NCBI RefSeq assembly: GCF_001713475.1
Contig: NZ_CP016499.1
Location: 3,291,001-3,355,000, forward strand
Length of the DNA stretch: 64,000 nt
Reading direction: 5' to 3'
Origin: Agrobacterium sp. RAC06
GTDB lineage: Bacteria > Pseudomonadota > Alphaproteobacteria > Rhizobiales > Rhizobiaceae
Shown here: positions 35,320 to 45,031 of the stretch, one piece after another
How the letters are laid out: the number at the start of each line of letters is the position of its first letter
Numbering within the stretch: the first letter of the stretch is position 1
Notes under the pieces: generated by a model
What the model saw: the letters and a program-made list of their open reading frames with translations, nothing else
What the model was told of the DNA's origin: nothing
Databases searched by the model: none
Program-made: the position numbers and the translations under genes

Positions 35320-36710
35320 TGGCGGACGGCCTCCGTGGGGGGCGTCAGGGCATGCGGATCGGCAAAGGCGAAGACGACGATCCCGAGTGCGCGGCGGACC
35401 GCGATATGTAGCAGCATGGCTTCCACGACCATGGCCGTGGCGGTCGCTGTGGCAGCGCCGGCCAGACCCCAGGCGGGGATCAACGTGATATTGAGGCCGA
35501 TATTGCAGGCAAGAGCCACCGCATAGACGGCGACGCAGAGCTGCTGGCGCCCGGCCATGGTCAGGAGCATTTCGGCCGGGCCGACCAAGGCCTTCGCCAT
35601 ATTGCCGGCAAAGAGGATCACCATCAACAGGTATCCGGCGGTAAAGGCTGAGCCGAAGAGACCGAGCAGCATGTCGCCGAGCATCAGGACGACGACGCCG
35701 ACGGCCAGCGAGGGCCAGAAGCTCCAGCGCGCGGCCGTTCCCGCAAAACCGGCGAGGCCCTGGCTGTTTCCCTCGGCCATCAGGGTCGAGAAACGTGGTG
35801 TGGCTCCGGCTTTCACGGCGAAGAAGACGAATTGCATGAGTGCCATGGTCTTGGCGGCTGCGAAATAGACGGCGACCTGGTCCGGCGGCAGGTATAGGCC
35901 GACGACGATGACATCGGAATTGGTGAGGAGAAAGCCGAACCCCTCGATGAAGAAGATCGGCAGGGCTACCTTGAACCAGCCGGCGAAATCGATCTTGCGA
36001 TCGCCACGGTCGTAGCGGTTCAAAAGGCGTCGATCTACGAGCAGGAACTGGCCGAGGGTCGTGAGATAGGTTGCGGCAAGTGCTGCCTGCATGGCGGTGA
36101 CCGCGGTTGCGGGCGCGCCCCCGCTGACGGCCAGAAGCATGAAGGCGAGGATCAGGGCGGGGCGAACGATATAGGTGGGGCTCAAGCCGAGCACGGCCCA
36201 GCGATTGGCCCGGGCGGTGCCGTCGAGCACATCGCCGAGGGCGATCATCGGGAGGGCGAAAACAGCGAGGAAGAGCGGCACGAGGTAATAGTGCTCGATG
36301 CCGCTGCCGAAGAAATGCAGGGCCGTGATGCCGGCAAGTGCCAGGATACTGGCGCTCGTCATGGCAAAGAGGCGTGCGGTGGAGGTCAAGCCGCGGATCT
36401 CCGCATCGGCCTTGTCCTGGTCGTATTGCGGCAGGAAGCGGATGACGGCGGTGTGGAAGCCGAGGCAGGAGAAATTGCCGGCGAGAACGACCAGAACCCA
36501 GACGAAGACGAAAATGCCGTATTCGAATTCGCCCATCAGGCGGGCCTGGATGATCTGCGAAATGAAGGCGATGGCGGCGCTGATGACGCGGACGGCAAAG
36601 GCGATCGCGGCCATGCGCTGGGCGCGGGCCGTCTCGTCTTCAGCGCGGAGCGCGCGCACCAGACGCGGGCCCGCGGGCAACCATTTTTCCGCTGTTTCCA
36701 GAACAGTCAT
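35316..36710 (-). CDS. Oligosaccharide flippase family (Wzx-like) protein
   Basis: A 464-residue membrane protein with 12-14 predicted membrane helices, of the MATE/MVF polysaccharide transporter group. The N-terminal half carries FISQIIQARLMGEFEYGIFV and later YLLMVILFAGNMAKALVGPAEMLL. It would flip a lipid-linked oligosaccharide to the periplasmic face. It is translationally coupled (ATGA overlap) to the acetyltransferase gene and follows an acyltransferase-3 gene by 61 bases. No glycosyltransferase or polymerase gene is in the cluster. Confidence 0.82.
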   Translation of the reverse strand: MTVLETAEKWLPAGPRLVRALRAEDETARAQRMAAIAFAVRVISAAIAFISQIIQARLMGEFEYGIFVFVWVLVVLAGNFSCLGFHTAVIRFLPQYDQDKADAEIRGLTSTARLFAMTSASILALAGITALHFFGSGIEHYYLVPLFLAVFALPMIALGDVLDGTARANRWAVLGLSPTYIVRPALILAFMLLAVSGGAPATAVTAMQAALAATYLTTLGQFLLVDRRLLNRYDRGDRKIDFAGWFKVALPIFFIEGFGFLLTNSDVIVVGLYLPPDQVAVYFAAAKTMALMQFVFFAVKAGATPRFSTLMAEGNSQGLAGFAGTAARWSFWPSLAVGVVVLMLGDMLLGLFGSAFTAGYLLMVILFAGNMAKALVGPAEMLLTMAGRQQLCVAVYAVALACNIGLNITLIPAWGLAGAATATATAMVVEAMLLHIAVRRALGIVVFAFADPHALTPPTEAVRQ

Positions 36711-36771
36711 CGGTACGGACGCAATACTTCTCGCTGGGTCGGGTATGGCCTCCAGTGATGACAGATCAGGG

Positions 36772-37977
36772 TTAACGAAGTGTGGTGATGCTGCCTTGCG
36801 GCCGCCCGTCGTCCCGGGTCTTGCCGGACATCGGTACGCCGTTGAAGAGGAAAAGTGCCAGGGGCGAGCGCCGGATCAGCCGGTGGAGACCAAAGGAGAG
36901 GAAGAAGGTCGTGAGGCAGATCAGGAGGAACTCCACGACCGGCGGCCATTCCGCCAGGATGAAGAGCGCCGCAAGCGCGTAGATGATCGGGTGGTGCAGC
37001 AGATAGATGCTGAAGGAGGCGTCGACGATGCGGTCGATGCGCGGTTCCGGGCGGTTCCAGAAGCGTTCGGCGATGCCGATGAGAAACAGGCTCAGGAGGA
37101 TCGCGGCCGCGCCGTCGAGCGCGTTGTAGGCGATGCCCCAATCGCTGGCTTCCGCCCCGCGCAGTGCTGCGGCAAGGATCGCGGCGGCCACGCCGAATGC
37201 CGGAAGGCCGTAGCCCTTCGTCCAGACGAGTGCCTGGCGGATGTCCGGCGAGGCCCGCAGGACGGTGCCGATCAGGAAGAATGGCAGGTAGCGGAGATAG
37301 GGATCGATGCCATGGGCGAGGAGATAGGGAAGGGCACCCTGGCGCGTCAGCATGTCCTGATGCGCGAGGTGGATCATCACCTCCCATGTCGCCGTCGCGA
37401 TGATCAGGAATACGAGCGCCAGCCTCGGGCGCGTCCGCCAGTTCCCTTCGGTCTGCTTGATGACACGACAAACTCGTTCGAACCGCCGTCCGGCGGTGAG
37501 AAGCACCAGTATCCCGCTATAGGCGAGGAGCGCTGGCAGGAACCAGAGATGCATGATCCAGTTGGCGCCGGGATGGACGAGGTCCCGGCCAACCTGATCG
37601 AGCGCCGTCGACATCGAGCTTGCGCCGAGAAGGGCGCTTTCGAGGTCGATCACGGCGATCTGGATCGGTGCAAGCAGCACCAGCCCGGTGAGGAAGGGGA
37701 TGCCGAGGCGAATGATACGACCGCGGAGCCAAGCTGCGGGCTTGCGCCTCTCCAGCATCATCGCCGCGAAGTAGCCTGCGACCATGAAAAAGGCGGGCAT
37801 GCGGAAGGTCACGAGCACGCCGCTCAGGAAGGTCAGGATCTCGCTCTTTTCGGGGGATTGAATGTCCCAGAGGACGCGGGCGTTGTAGGCCATTGCGGCG
37901 TGGTAGGGGATGCCGAGAAGCATCAGGAAGGCGCGCAGCCAATCCCACTGGTGCTCCCGCGCTGTCATAGCCGACAT
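36772..37977 (-). CDS. Acyltransferase family 3 / OpgC-like membrane protein
   Basis: A 401-residue polytopic acyltransferase-3 protein with about ten membrane segments. The N-terminal WDWLRAFLMLLGIPYHAAM and FRMPAFFMVAGYFAAMM near residues 55-75 are diagnostic, including the histidine and arginine that start the family. Such enzymes O-acylate surface glycans, periplasmic glucans or lipids. The start at ATG 37977 is fixed by GGAGG about six bases upstream; the terminator of secA ends just before it. It is the first gene of a three-gene unit with the flippase and CelD-type genes. Confidence 0.86.
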   Translation of the reverse strand: MSAMTAREHQWDWLRAFLMLLGIPYHAAMAYNARVLWDIQSPEKSEILTFLSGVLVTFRMPAFFMVAGYFAAMMLERRKPAAWLRGRIIRLGIPFLTGLVLLAPIQIAVIDLESALLGASSMSTALDQVGRDLVHPGANWIMHLWFLPALLAYSGILVLLTAGRRFERVCRVIKQTEGNWRTRPRLALVFLIIATATWEVMIHLAHQDMLTRQGALPYLLAHGIDPYLRYLPFFLIGTVLRASPDIRQALVWTKGYGLPAFGVAAAILAAALRGAEASDWGIAYNALDGAAAILLSLFLIGIAERFWNRPEPRIDRIVDASFSIYLLHHPIIYALAALFILAEWPPVVEFLLICLTTFFLSFGLHRLIRRSPLALFLFNGVPMSGKTRDDGRPQGSITTLR

Positions 37978-37992
37978 CAAGCCCTCCAAAGG

Positions 37993-38030
37993 AAAAGGGG
38001 AACCGGGCCGTTTGGCGCGGTTCCCCTTTT
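37993..38030 (-). terminator. Strong terminator of secA
   Basis: A perfect 13-base stem, AAAAGGGGAACCG (37993-38005) and CGGTTCCCCTTTT (38018-38030), with a 12-base loop. On the minus strand the stem is followed by TTTTCC. It ends secA transcription 48 bases after its stop codon and leaves only a few bases before the Shine-Dalgarno of the next gene. Confidence 0.85.
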
Positions 38031-38077
38031 GTCAGAGGCTAAAAGCGAAAGGTTGAGAAAGCCTCAAGCCCTTGCGG

Positions 38078-40774
38078 TCATGCTTCGAGCGCGCCGTGGC
38101 AGTGCTTGAACTTCTTGCCGGAGCCGCAGGGGCAGGGCTCGTTGCGACCGACGGTGCCCCAGCTCTTCGGATCCTGGGGATCGCGGTCGCCGGCGGGAAC
38201 GGCAGAGCCTTCGCCGACATCGTCCTCGCCGGTGGTGGCGTCGATGTGGTGGGCCTGCATTGGCGGCGGGGTCGGGGCCGGGGGCGGATCACGGACCAGT
38301 TCGACGCGTGACATCTGCATGGTCACGGCATCGCGCAGGTTGGCGAGCAGGGCCTGGAAGAGCTCGAAGGCTTCGGCCTTGTATTCCTGCAGCGGGTCGC
38401 GCTGGGCGTAGCCGCGGAAGCCGACGACGGAGCGCAGGTGGTCGAGGTTGACGATGTGTTCGCGCCACAGGTTGTCGATGGTCTGCAGCACGACGGAGCG
38501 CTCGACATAGGTCATCAGTTCGGCACCGAAGCGCTCGGCCTTGTCGGCATAGGCCTTGTCGGCAGCTTCCATGATGCGGTTGTAGATGTCGTCCTCGGCG
38601 ATGCCTTCCTCGGCGGCCCAGGCATCGATCGGCAGGTCGAGATTGAGGGTGGTCGCGACCTTCTGCTTGAGGCCGGCGACATCCCACTGCTCGGCATAGG
38701 CGTTCGGGGGCACATGGATGCCGACCATGGTCTCGATGACTTCGTGGCGCATGTCGGTGACGGTCGCCGAGACATCGGTCGCGTCCATCAGCTCGATGCG
38801 CTGCTCGAAGATCACTTTGCGCTGGTCGTTTATGACGTCGTCATACTTCAGAAGGTTCTTGCGGATGTCGAAGTTGCGGGCTTCGACCTTCTTCTGGGCG
38901 CGTTCCAGCGCCTTGTTGATCCAGGGGTGGACGATCGCTTCGCCATCCTTCAGACCGAGCTTCTGCAGCATGCTGTCCATACGGTCAGAGCCGAAGATGC
39001 GCATCAGGTCGTCCTGGAGCGACAGGTAGAACTTCGACCGGCCCGGGTCACCCTGACGGCCGGAACGTCCGCGCAGCTGGTTGTCGATGCGGCGGCTTTC
39101 GTGACGCTCGGTGGCGATGACGTAGAGACCGCCGGCTTCGAGCGCCTTCTGCTTGAGGGCCGCGATCTCAGCCTTGATGGCTTCGGTCTTCGCATCGCGC
39201 TCCGGACCCGGCTCGATCTCGGCCAGTTCGTGCTCGAGGCGCATGTCGAGATTGCCGCCGAGCTGGATGTCGGTACCGCGGCCGGCCATGTTGGTGGCGA
39301 TCGTCACGGCGCCGGGAACGCCGGCCTGCGACACGATATAGGCTTCCTGCTCGTGGTAGCGGGCGTTGAGGACCTTGAAGTCCTTGAAGCCCGACTGGCT
39401 CAGCATGTTGGCGAGCAGTTCGGACTTTTCGATCGATGTGGTGCCGACGAGAACCGGCTGGTTGCGCTCGCTGGCGGCCTTGATTTCCTCGATGATCGCC
39501 TTGAACTTTTCCTCGACGGTCCGGTAGACCTCGTCATCCTCGTCGATACGCTTGATCGGCAGGTTGGTCGGAACTTCCAGGACGTCGAGACCGTAGATGT
39601 TGGCGAATTCTTCCGCTTCGGTTGCTGCCGTACCGGTCATGCCGGCGAGCTTCTTGTACATGCGGAAATAGTTCTGGAAGGTGATCGAGGCGAGCGTCTG
39701 GTTCTCGGGCTGGATCTGCACCTTTTCCTTGGCTTCGAGCGCCTGGTGCTGACCTTCCGAGTAACGGCGGCCCGGCATCATGCGGCCGGTGAATTCGTCG
39801 ATGATGACGATCTCGTCGTTGCGGACGATGTAGTCCTTGTCGCGCTGGAACAGCTTGTGGGCCTTCAGCGCGTTGTTGATGTGGTGGACGATCGCAACGT
39901 TTTCTACGTCGTAGAGGCTCTCGCCCTTCAGGAGGCCTGCCTCGCGAAGCAGATTTTCGAGCTTCTCTGTGCCGACTTCCGAGAAGTTGGCCGCGCGCTG
40001 CTTTTCGTCGATCTCGTAGTCTTCTTCCGACAGGAGCGGGATGAAAGCGTCGATGGTGTTGTAGAGATCCGAGCGGTCGTCGAGTGGGCCGGAGATGATC
40101 AGCGGCGTGCGGGCTTCGTCGACCAGGATCGAGTCCACTTCGTCGACGATCGCGAAGTTGTGGCCACGCTGCACCATCTGGCCGCGCTCGTACTTCATGT
40201 TGTCGCGCAGATAGTCGAAGCCGAGTTCGTTGTTGGTCGCATAGGTGACGTCGCAGGCATAGGCAGCGCGGCGTTCATCGTCGGAGAGACCATGGACGAT
40301 GACGCCAGTGGTCAGCCCGAGGAAGCCGTACATCTTCGCCATGGTCGCGGCGTCACGGCGCGCGAGGTAGTCGTTGACGGTGACGACGTGGACACCCTTG
40401 CCCTCGAGGGCGTTCAGGTAGACGGCAAGTGTCGCGACCAGCGTCTTGCCTTCGCCCGTCTTCATTTCGGCAATCGAATTGTCGTTGAGGATCATGCCGC
40501 CGATCAGCTGAACGTCGAAGGGACGCATGCCGAGCGCACGACGGGCACCTTCACGGGCGACGGCGAAGGCGGGTACCAGGATATCGTCCAGCGTCTTGCC
40601 GGCGGCCAGTTCTGCCCGGAACTCGGCCGTCTTGGCGGCGAGCTGTTCGTCGGTCAGCGCCTTCACCTTCTCTTCGAGGGCTGCGATCTGAGCAACGCGG
40701 GGGTTATAGGATTTCACGCGACGGTCGTTCGACGATCCGAAGATTTTGCGCGCAAGTCCACCAAGACTGACCAT
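38078..40774 (-). CDS. secA: Preprotein translocase ATPase SecA
   Basis: The motor of the Sec export pathway, 898 residues, the usual alphaproteobacterial length. Walker [11 protein letters not shown] lies near residue 105, [20 protein letters not shown] near 210, the helicase-type region [12 protein letters not shown] near 495, and the zinc-binding C-terminus [14 protein letters not shown] at about 880-893 for SecB and lipid contact. It stands alone on the minus strand and diverges from the parvulin gene across 245 bases. Confidence 0.97.
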   Translation of the reverse strand: MVSLGGLARKIFGSSNDRRVKSYNPRVAQIAALEEKVKALTDEQLAAKTAEFRAELAAGKTLDDILVPAFAVAREGARRALGMRPFDVQLIGGMILNDNSIAEMKTGEGKTLVATLAVYLNALEGKGVHVVTVNDYLARRDAATMAKMYGFLGLTTGVIVHGLSDDERRAAYACDVTYATNNELGFDYLRDNMKYERGQMVQRGHNFAIVDEVDSILVDEARTPLIISGPLDDRSDLYNTIDAFIPLLSEEDYEIDEKQRAANFSEVGTEKLENLLREAGLLKGESLYDVENVAIVHHINNALKAHKLFQRDKDYIVRNDEIVIIDEFTGRMMPGRRYSEGQHQALEAKEKVQIQPENQTLASITFQNYFRMYKKLAGMTGTAATEAEEFANIYGLDVLEVPTNLPIKRIDEDDEVYRTVEEKFKAIIEEIKAASERNQPVLVGTTSIEKSELLANMLSQSGFKDFKVLNARYHEQEAYIVSQAGVPGAVTIATNMAGRGTDIQLGGNLDMRLEHELAEIEPGPERDAKTEAIKAEIAALKQKALEAGGLYVIATERHESRRIDNQLRGRSGRQGDPGRSKFYLSLQDDLMRIFGSDRMDSMLQKLGLKDGEAIVHPWINKALERAQKKVEARNFDIRKNLLKYDDVINDQRKVIFEQRIELMDATDVSATVTDMRHEVIETMVGIHVPPNAYAEQWDVAGLKQKVATTLNLDLPIDAWAAEEGIAEDDIYNRIMEAADKAYADKAERFGAELMTYVERSVVLQTIDNLWREHIVNLDHLRSVVGFRGYAQRDPLQEYKAEAFELFQALLANLRDAVTMQMSRVELVRDPPPAPTPPPMQAHHIDATTGEDDVGEGSAVPAGDRDPQDPKSWGTVGRNEPCPCGSGKKFKHCHGALEA

Positions 40775-41019
40775 ATCGATGGTCCTTTCTGACCTTCGTC
40801 ATATCGTTGACGTACCTTTCGAACCACCATTAGCGAGGACGAATAGGCACAAGGCGCCCTGAAACTACTCTGGACGCGAGGTTGCGTGACAGATAAGAGG
40901 GGGGTCGAATGATGTCAACGGCGCAGGCTGGTGCCAAATCCCCTCGGTCGCCGGGCATCTGACAATCTTTTGCCCAATTCGAACGGTCTTGAAACGGTTC
41001 ACCATCCGAAAGGTCTTTC

Positions 41020-41871
41020 ATGCTTCGCCTCAACAAAATCGTGCTTGCCGCCTGCGTTTCCCTCTCGGCCCTCACCGGTGCGGCTTTCGCCCAGGACGCC
41101 ACTGTCGTTGCAAAGGTCGGTGATCTCGAGATCACCCAGTCCGAACTCGATTTGGCGATCGCCAACCTCGATCCGCAGCTCGCACAGCTTCCCGATGAGC
41201 AGAAGAAGGTCGCTGCCCTTTCCGGCGCAATCGACGTCAAGCTGCTTGCGGCAAACGCGACCGCCGCCGGTCTGCAGGACGATCCTGAATACAAGCGCCG
41301 CATGGCCTTCATCGCCGAGCGCGAGCTGCATAACGCCTTCTTCAAGAAGAATGTTGTCGACGCTGTCACGGAAGACGAAGTGAAGGCGCGCTACGAGAAG
41401 GAAATCGCAGCGCTTCCGAAGCAGGAAGAAGTGCGCGCCCGCCACATCCTGGTGAAGACCGAGGAAGAGGCCAAGCAGATCATTGCCGATCTCGATGCCG
41501 GCAAGGACTTCATCGAAATCGCCAAGGAAAAGTCGACAGACCCGAACAAGACGGAAGGTGGCGACCTCGGCTACTTCTCCAAGGGCCGCATGGTCCCCGA
41601 GTTTGAAGAAGTGGCGTTCTCGCTCGAAAAGGGCACTTACACGAAGACCCCGGTTCAGACCCAGTTCGGCTTTCACGTGATCCTTCTCGAAGACAAGCGC
41701 GATGCTCCGCCGCCGGCTTTCGAAGCCGTCGAGCAGCAGGTTCGCCAGCTCGTGATGCGCGACAAGTATCTCGAGCTGATCGAAAAGGCGAAGACCGAGC
41801 AGAAGATCGAGATCGTCGACGAAGCCCTGCGCAAGGGCTACGAAGAAGCCAACACGGCAGAGCAGCAGTAA
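41020..41871 (+). CDS. Periplasmic parvulin-type peptidyl-prolyl isomerase
   Basis: A 283-residue exported chaperone/isomerase. A signal peptide covers about residues 1-24 (ending GAAFA-QD), an N-terminal SurA-like helical segment follows, and a PPIC-type rotamase domain lies near residues 135-225, with VRARHILVKTEEEA and GGDLGYFSKGRMVPEFEEVAFSL as landmarks. The C-terminus ends with Gln-rich helices. It is divergent from secA and followed by a hairpin terminator and argJ, an order shared among rhizobia. It probably helps outer-membrane protein folding. Confidence 0.9.
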   Translation: MLRLNKIVLAACVSLSALTGAAFAQDATVVAKVGDLEITQSELDLAIANLDPQLAQLPDEQKKVAALSGAIDVKLLAANATAAGLQDDPEYKRRMAFIAERELHNAFFKKNVVDAVTEDEVKARYEKEIAALPKQEEVRARHILVKTEEEAKQIIADLDAGKDFIEIAKEKSTDPNKTEGGDLGYFSKGRMVPEFEEVAFSLEKGTYTKTPVQTQFGFHVILLEDKRDAPPPAFEAVEQQVRQLVMRDKYLELIEKAKTEQKIEIVDEALRKGYEEANTAEQQ

Positions 41872-41897
41872 GCTCTTCCCTAATCGTTGTTTGTTCC

Positions 41898-41920
41898 AAG
41901 GCCCGCAGTTTGCGGGCCTT
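41898..41920 (+). terminator. Terminator after the parvulin gene
   Basis: A perfect 10-base stem, AAGGCCCGCA (41898-41907) and TGCGGGCCTT (41911-41920), with a three-base loop, 27 bases after the stop codon and 18 bases before argJ. Confidence 0.7.
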
Positions 41921-41937
41921 CCATTACGGGCCGCGCC

Positions 41938-43179
41938 ATGTCTTCCAGCATTTCTCCTCTCGCTCCGAAAACCTATGCCGACATGCCTGTGATCCGCGGT
42001 GTGCGGATGGCGACCGCGGCTGCGGGCATCAAGTACAAGAACCGCACCGATGTGCTGTTGATGGCCTTTGACGAACCGGCCTCGGTCGCGGGCGTCTTTA
42101 CCAAATCCAAGTGCCCTTCGGCTCCGGTCGATTTCTGCCGGCAGAACCTTTCGCACGGCGTGGCGCGCGGCGTCGTCGTGAATTCCGGCAATGCCAATGC
42201 CTTCACCGGGGTGAAGGGCAAGGCTGCGACGGAGCTGACGGCGAAGTCGGCAGCGGCAGCATTGGGTTGCGGCGAGAACGAGATCTACCTTGCCTCGACG
42301 GGGGTCATCGGCGAACCGCTGGATGCGACGAAGTTTTCCGGCGTCCTCGAGCAGATGGCGACAGATGCGACCGGTGACTTCTGGTTCGAGGCCGCCAAGG
42401 CGATCATGACCACGGATACCTATCCGAAGGTCGCAACGCGCAGTGCGAAGATCGATGGCGTGACTGTCACCATCAACGGCATTGCCAAGGGTGCCGGCAT
42501 GATCGCGCCCGACATGGCGACGATGCTCTCCTTCGTTGTGACGGATGCGGATATCGCGCCGGCGGCCCTTCAGGGTCTTCTGTCTGCAGGCGTCGAGCCG
42601 AGCTTCAATTCCATCACCGTCGACAGCGATACATCGACCTCGGACACGCTGATGCTGTTTGCGACCTGTGCCGCATCGGCGGATGGTCAGGCGAAGATCG
42701 AGGGGGCAGATGATGCCCGTCTCGGCGATTTCCGGGCGGCGCTGAACGATCTCCTCAAGGATCTGGCGCTGCAGGTTGTGCGTGACGGTGAAGGTGCCCG
42801 CAAGATGGTGGAGATCACCGTCAAGGGGGCCGAAAACGATCTTGCGGCCAAGAAGATCGCGATGTCGATCGCCAATTCGCCGCTGGTCAAGACGGCGGTG
42901 GCCGGTGAAGATGCCAATTGGGGTCGTATCGTGATGGCGGTCGGCAAGTCCGGTGAAATGGCCGATCGTGATCGGCTGGCGATCTGGTTTGGCGATGTGC
43001 GCGTAGCGGTCAATGGCGAGCGTGATCCGGCCTATTCGGAAGAGGCGACCACGGCCGTCATGGAACGGGAAGACATTCCGGTTACCGTCGATATCGGTCT
43101 TGGTTCCGGCACGGCCACGGTCTGGACCTGCGATTTGACAAAGGAATATGTCGCCATCAATGGCGACTATCGGAGCTGA
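41938..43179 (+). CDS. argJ: Bifunctional ornithine acetyltransferase / N-acetylglutamate synthase
   Basis: Arginine synthesis enzyme that recycles acetyl groups from N-acetylornithine to glutamate. The self-cleavage site is in PDMATMLSF, with the nucleophile T195 directly after A194; both chains arise from this 413-residue precursor. [10 protein letters not shown] and MATDATGDF are family landmarks. The ATG at 41938 lies just behind the parvulin terminator and has no clear Shine-Dalgarno, but it gives the accepted N-terminus. It is followed by a GNAT gene 7 bases on and mutT, forming an argJ-GNAT-mutT unit. Confidence 0.95.
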   Translation: MSSSISPLAPKTYADMPVIRGVRMATAAAGIKYKNRTDVLLMAFDEPASVAGVFTKSKCPSAPVDFCRQNLSHGVARGVVVNSGNANAFTGVKGKAATELTAKSAAAALGCGENEIYLASTGVIGEPLDATKFSGVLEQMATDATGDFWFEAAKAIMTTDTYPKVATRSAKIDGVTVTINGIAKGAGMIAPDMATMLSFVVTDADIAPAALQGLLSAGVEPSFNSITVDSDTSTSDTLMLFATCAASADGQAKIEGADDARLGDFRAALNDLLKDLALQVVRDGEGARKMVEITVKGAENDLAAKKIAMSIANSPLVKTAVAGEDANWGRIVMAVGKSGEMADRDRLAIWFGDVRVAVNGERDPAYSEEATTAVMEREDIPVTVDIGLGSGTATVWTCDLTKEYVAINGDYRS

Positions 43180-43186
43180 CGTCTGA

Positions 43187-43963
43187 ATGCATGCAATGGT
43201 AAGTGATCCCAACCTGCCGCTCGTCCGGCGCCTCGAAGCGGTGGGTTTTCGGGCCTGGCCGGCAAGCAGCGTCGTCTATGATGGAAGCTGGCAGGTGCGC
43301 CTGACTGGGGGACATCCCGGCAAGCGGTTGAATTGTGTCGTGCCGCTCGATCCCTCGGATAGCCGCGATATCGCGCTGCGCATCGAAAGGGCCGGCAAGC
43401 GTTTCGAGGCGCATGGGCGACCGCTTCTGGTGCGGCAGACGCCGCTTTCGCCGAAGCCGCTGATCGACTTTCTGGCGTCCGATGGCTGGGAATGCTTCGA
43501 GGAGGTCGTGACAATGACCGGCGATCTCGGGCGCATGACCTTCCCGGATACTCTCGACCATCTGCCGACCCAGGATGTCGGGCGTTATGTCGATGCCGAT
43601 ATCGCGGTGCATGGCAGCGATCCGGGTTTGAAGGCAGCGCTCGCTGAGATCCTTGGAAACATCAAGCCGGCATCCGGCCTCTTTGTGATCGAGGATGCCG
43701 TCAAGGGACCGCTTGCGGCGGCTCTGTGCGTTCAGGACAATGATCTCGCGGGCATCATGTCGCTTGCTGTCCGTCCCGATCACCGTCGACAGGGGTTCGG
43801 TATCGAGATCCTGAGTTCTGCACTGCGCTGGGCCCGCATGCGCGGTGCGCGCACCGCCTGGCTGCAGGTGGTTGCCGACAACAAGGAAGCGATGGCGCTC
43901 TACACGAAGATGGGTTTCGAGGAAGCCTATCGCTATGCCTATTGGCGGAAAGCGTCCGCATGA
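43187..43963 (+). CDS. GNAT family N-acetyltransferase
   Basis: A 258-residue protein whose C-terminal half is a GNAT domain: AGIMSLAVRPDHRRQGFGIEIL (the acetyl-CoA loop RRQGFG) followed by AWLQVVADNKEAMALYTKMGF. The N-terminal half resembles a second, degenerate acyltransferase fold with no clear motif. It sits 7 bases after argJ and overlaps mutT by four bases (ATGA), so it is in the argJ-mutT operon. The substrate is unknown. Confidence 0.85.
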   Translation: MHAMVSDPNLPLVRRLEAVGFRAWPASSVVYDGSWQVRLTGGHPGKRLNCVVPLDPSDSRDIALRIERAGKRFEAHGRPLLVRQTPLSPKPLIDFLASDGWECFEEVVTMTGDLGRMTFPDTLDHLPTQDVGRYVDADIAVHGSDPGLKAALAEILGNIKPASGLFVIEDAVKGPLAAALCVQDNDLAGIMSLAVRPDHRRQGFGIEILSSALRWARMRGARTAWLQVVADNKEAMALYTKMGFEEAYRYAYWRKASA

Positions 43964-44373
43964 GCGATGTGAAGAAACCCATCCTGCTGGTCGCGGCCTG
44001 TGCACTCGTCGATACCGACAACCGCATCCTGCTCGCCCAGCGCCCCGAGGGGAAGTCGCTGGCCGGTCTCTGGGAATTTCCCGGCGGCAAGGTCGAGGCT
44101 GGCGAGACGCCTGAGGAAAGCCTGGTGCGCGAACTCGAGGAGGAGCTCGGGATCAAGACCAAGGTAGCTTGCCTCGCGCCTCTGACTTTTGCGAGCCACA
44201 CCTACGAGACGTTTCATCTGCTGATGCCGCTCTATATCTGCCGTCGCTACGAGGGCATTCCGCAGGGGCGGGAAGGGCAGGCAATCAAGTGGGTCAAGGC
44301 CAAGGCGCTTCGCGAGTATCCGATGCCGCCGGCGGACGAGCCGCTCATCCCGGTTCTCCAGGACCTTCTCTGA
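43960..44373 (+). CDS. mutT: 8-oxo-dGTP diphosphatase MutT
   Basis: A 137-residue Nudix hydrolase that clears oxidised dGTP from the nucleotide pool. The Nudix box spans residues 42-65 and keeps all required residues: GG, E at the fourth conserved place, and the REL-EE-LG core. The N-terminal AQRPEGKSLAGLWEFPGG is the MutT-specific substrate segment. The start overlaps the GNAT gene stop (ATGA), so translation is coupled. Confidence 0.92.
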   Translation: MSDVKKPILLVAACALVDTDNRILLAQRPEGKSLAGLWEFPGGKVEAGETPEESLVRELEEELGIKTKVACLAPLTFASHTYETFHLLMPLYICRRYEGIPQGREGQAIKWVKAKALREYPMPPADEPLIPVLQDLL

Positions 44374-44471
44374 GAAAAGCCTGATTCAAGCCGCGTCGTT
44401 AATCAAAAGTTTATAACCCTGACCGCAATATACACTCTGTTCATGCGTCGGATACGTGTGTGGAGCGTAAT

Positions 44472-44792
44472 ATGGTAAACGAGGATTTCTGGAAGGCCGC
44501 ACGGTCCCGAGAGCGGTCTTCGGTCAAAACGGGCAGGACCGGGGTCTTGAATATCGCGTTGCTTTTCGGCACGGCTGCGATCGCCCTTTCGCTTGTCTTG
44601 ACGCCCATGCTCGCCTCCAAGACCGACCGCAAGACGCTCGCTTTTCAGCCTGACGAATTCGACATGATTACCACCGGATCGATCCCCAAGGACGAGAGCG
44701 GCAAACGGTATACGATCCGCCGCAGCGTGCTTCAGGAGACGCCGGGTTCCGTCTGCATCATCGACGGCTACGGCTCCGGCCAGGCCTGCTAA
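44472..44792 (+). CDS. Small membrane protein of unknown function
   Basis: A 106-residue protein with one membrane segment near residues 26-47 (IALLFGTAAIALSLVLTPML) and a short acidic C-terminal domain containing DMITTGSIPKDE and two cysteines near the end (SVCIIDGYGSGQAC). I recall similar short proteins in rhizobia but no function. ATG 44472 has GGAG seven bases upstream; a GTG at 44460 is less likely. The upstream region has a near-match to TTAA-N7-TTAA at 44399-44413 and the Flp pilin gene follows by 56 bases. Confidence 0.72.
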   Translation: MVNEDFWKAARSRERSSVKTGRTGVLNIALLFGTAAIALSLVLTPMLASKTDRKTLAFQPDEFDMITTGSIPKDESGKRYTIRRSVLQETPGSVCIIDGYGSGQAC

Positions 44793-44848
44793 TTCCCATC
44801 GGCCGGGGCGGGGGCAACCATCTCGGATCCAGACTGTCAGGAGCGAGA

Positions 44849-45022
44849 ATGCGTCTTTTACGCCAGTTGATGTCTGACCTTCGTGGCGCGACCGCCGTCG
44901 AATACGGACTGATCGCCGCGATTATCAGCGTCGCGCTGCTTTCCGGCTATAGCGCGTTCACGGGCTCGCTGCTCAGTACCTTCAATACCGTCGAAACCCA
45001 CTTTACCGAAGCCAAGAAGTAA
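44849..45022 (+). CDS. Flp/Fap family type IVb pilin
   Basis: A 57-residue prepilin-like protein. The processing motif GATAVEYGLIA (Flp type: G then hydrophobic residues with E at plus 5 and Y next to it) is followed by a hydrophobic stretch IISVALLSGYSAF and a short C-terminal tail. The start at ATG 44849 is fixed by AGGAG at 44839-44843. No cpa/tad secretion gene, prepilin peptidase or second pilin is nearby, so it is an isolated pilin gene that would rely on a Tad system elsewhere. It is 57 bases downstream of the small membrane protein gene. Confidence 0.88.
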   Translation: MRLLRQLMSDLRGATAVEYGLIAAIISVALLSGYSAFTGSLLSTFNTVETHFTEAKK

Positions 45023-45031
45023 CAATCGCCG

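Noticed and set aside
38438..40792. A 784-codon open frame on the plus strand opposite secA
   Set aside because: It mirrors SecA codons, has no recognisable domain, and secA is intact on the other strand.
40999..43212. A 737-codon frame opposite the parvulin gene and argJ
   Set aside because: It spans two genuine genes and the terminator between them, so it cannot be a real gene.
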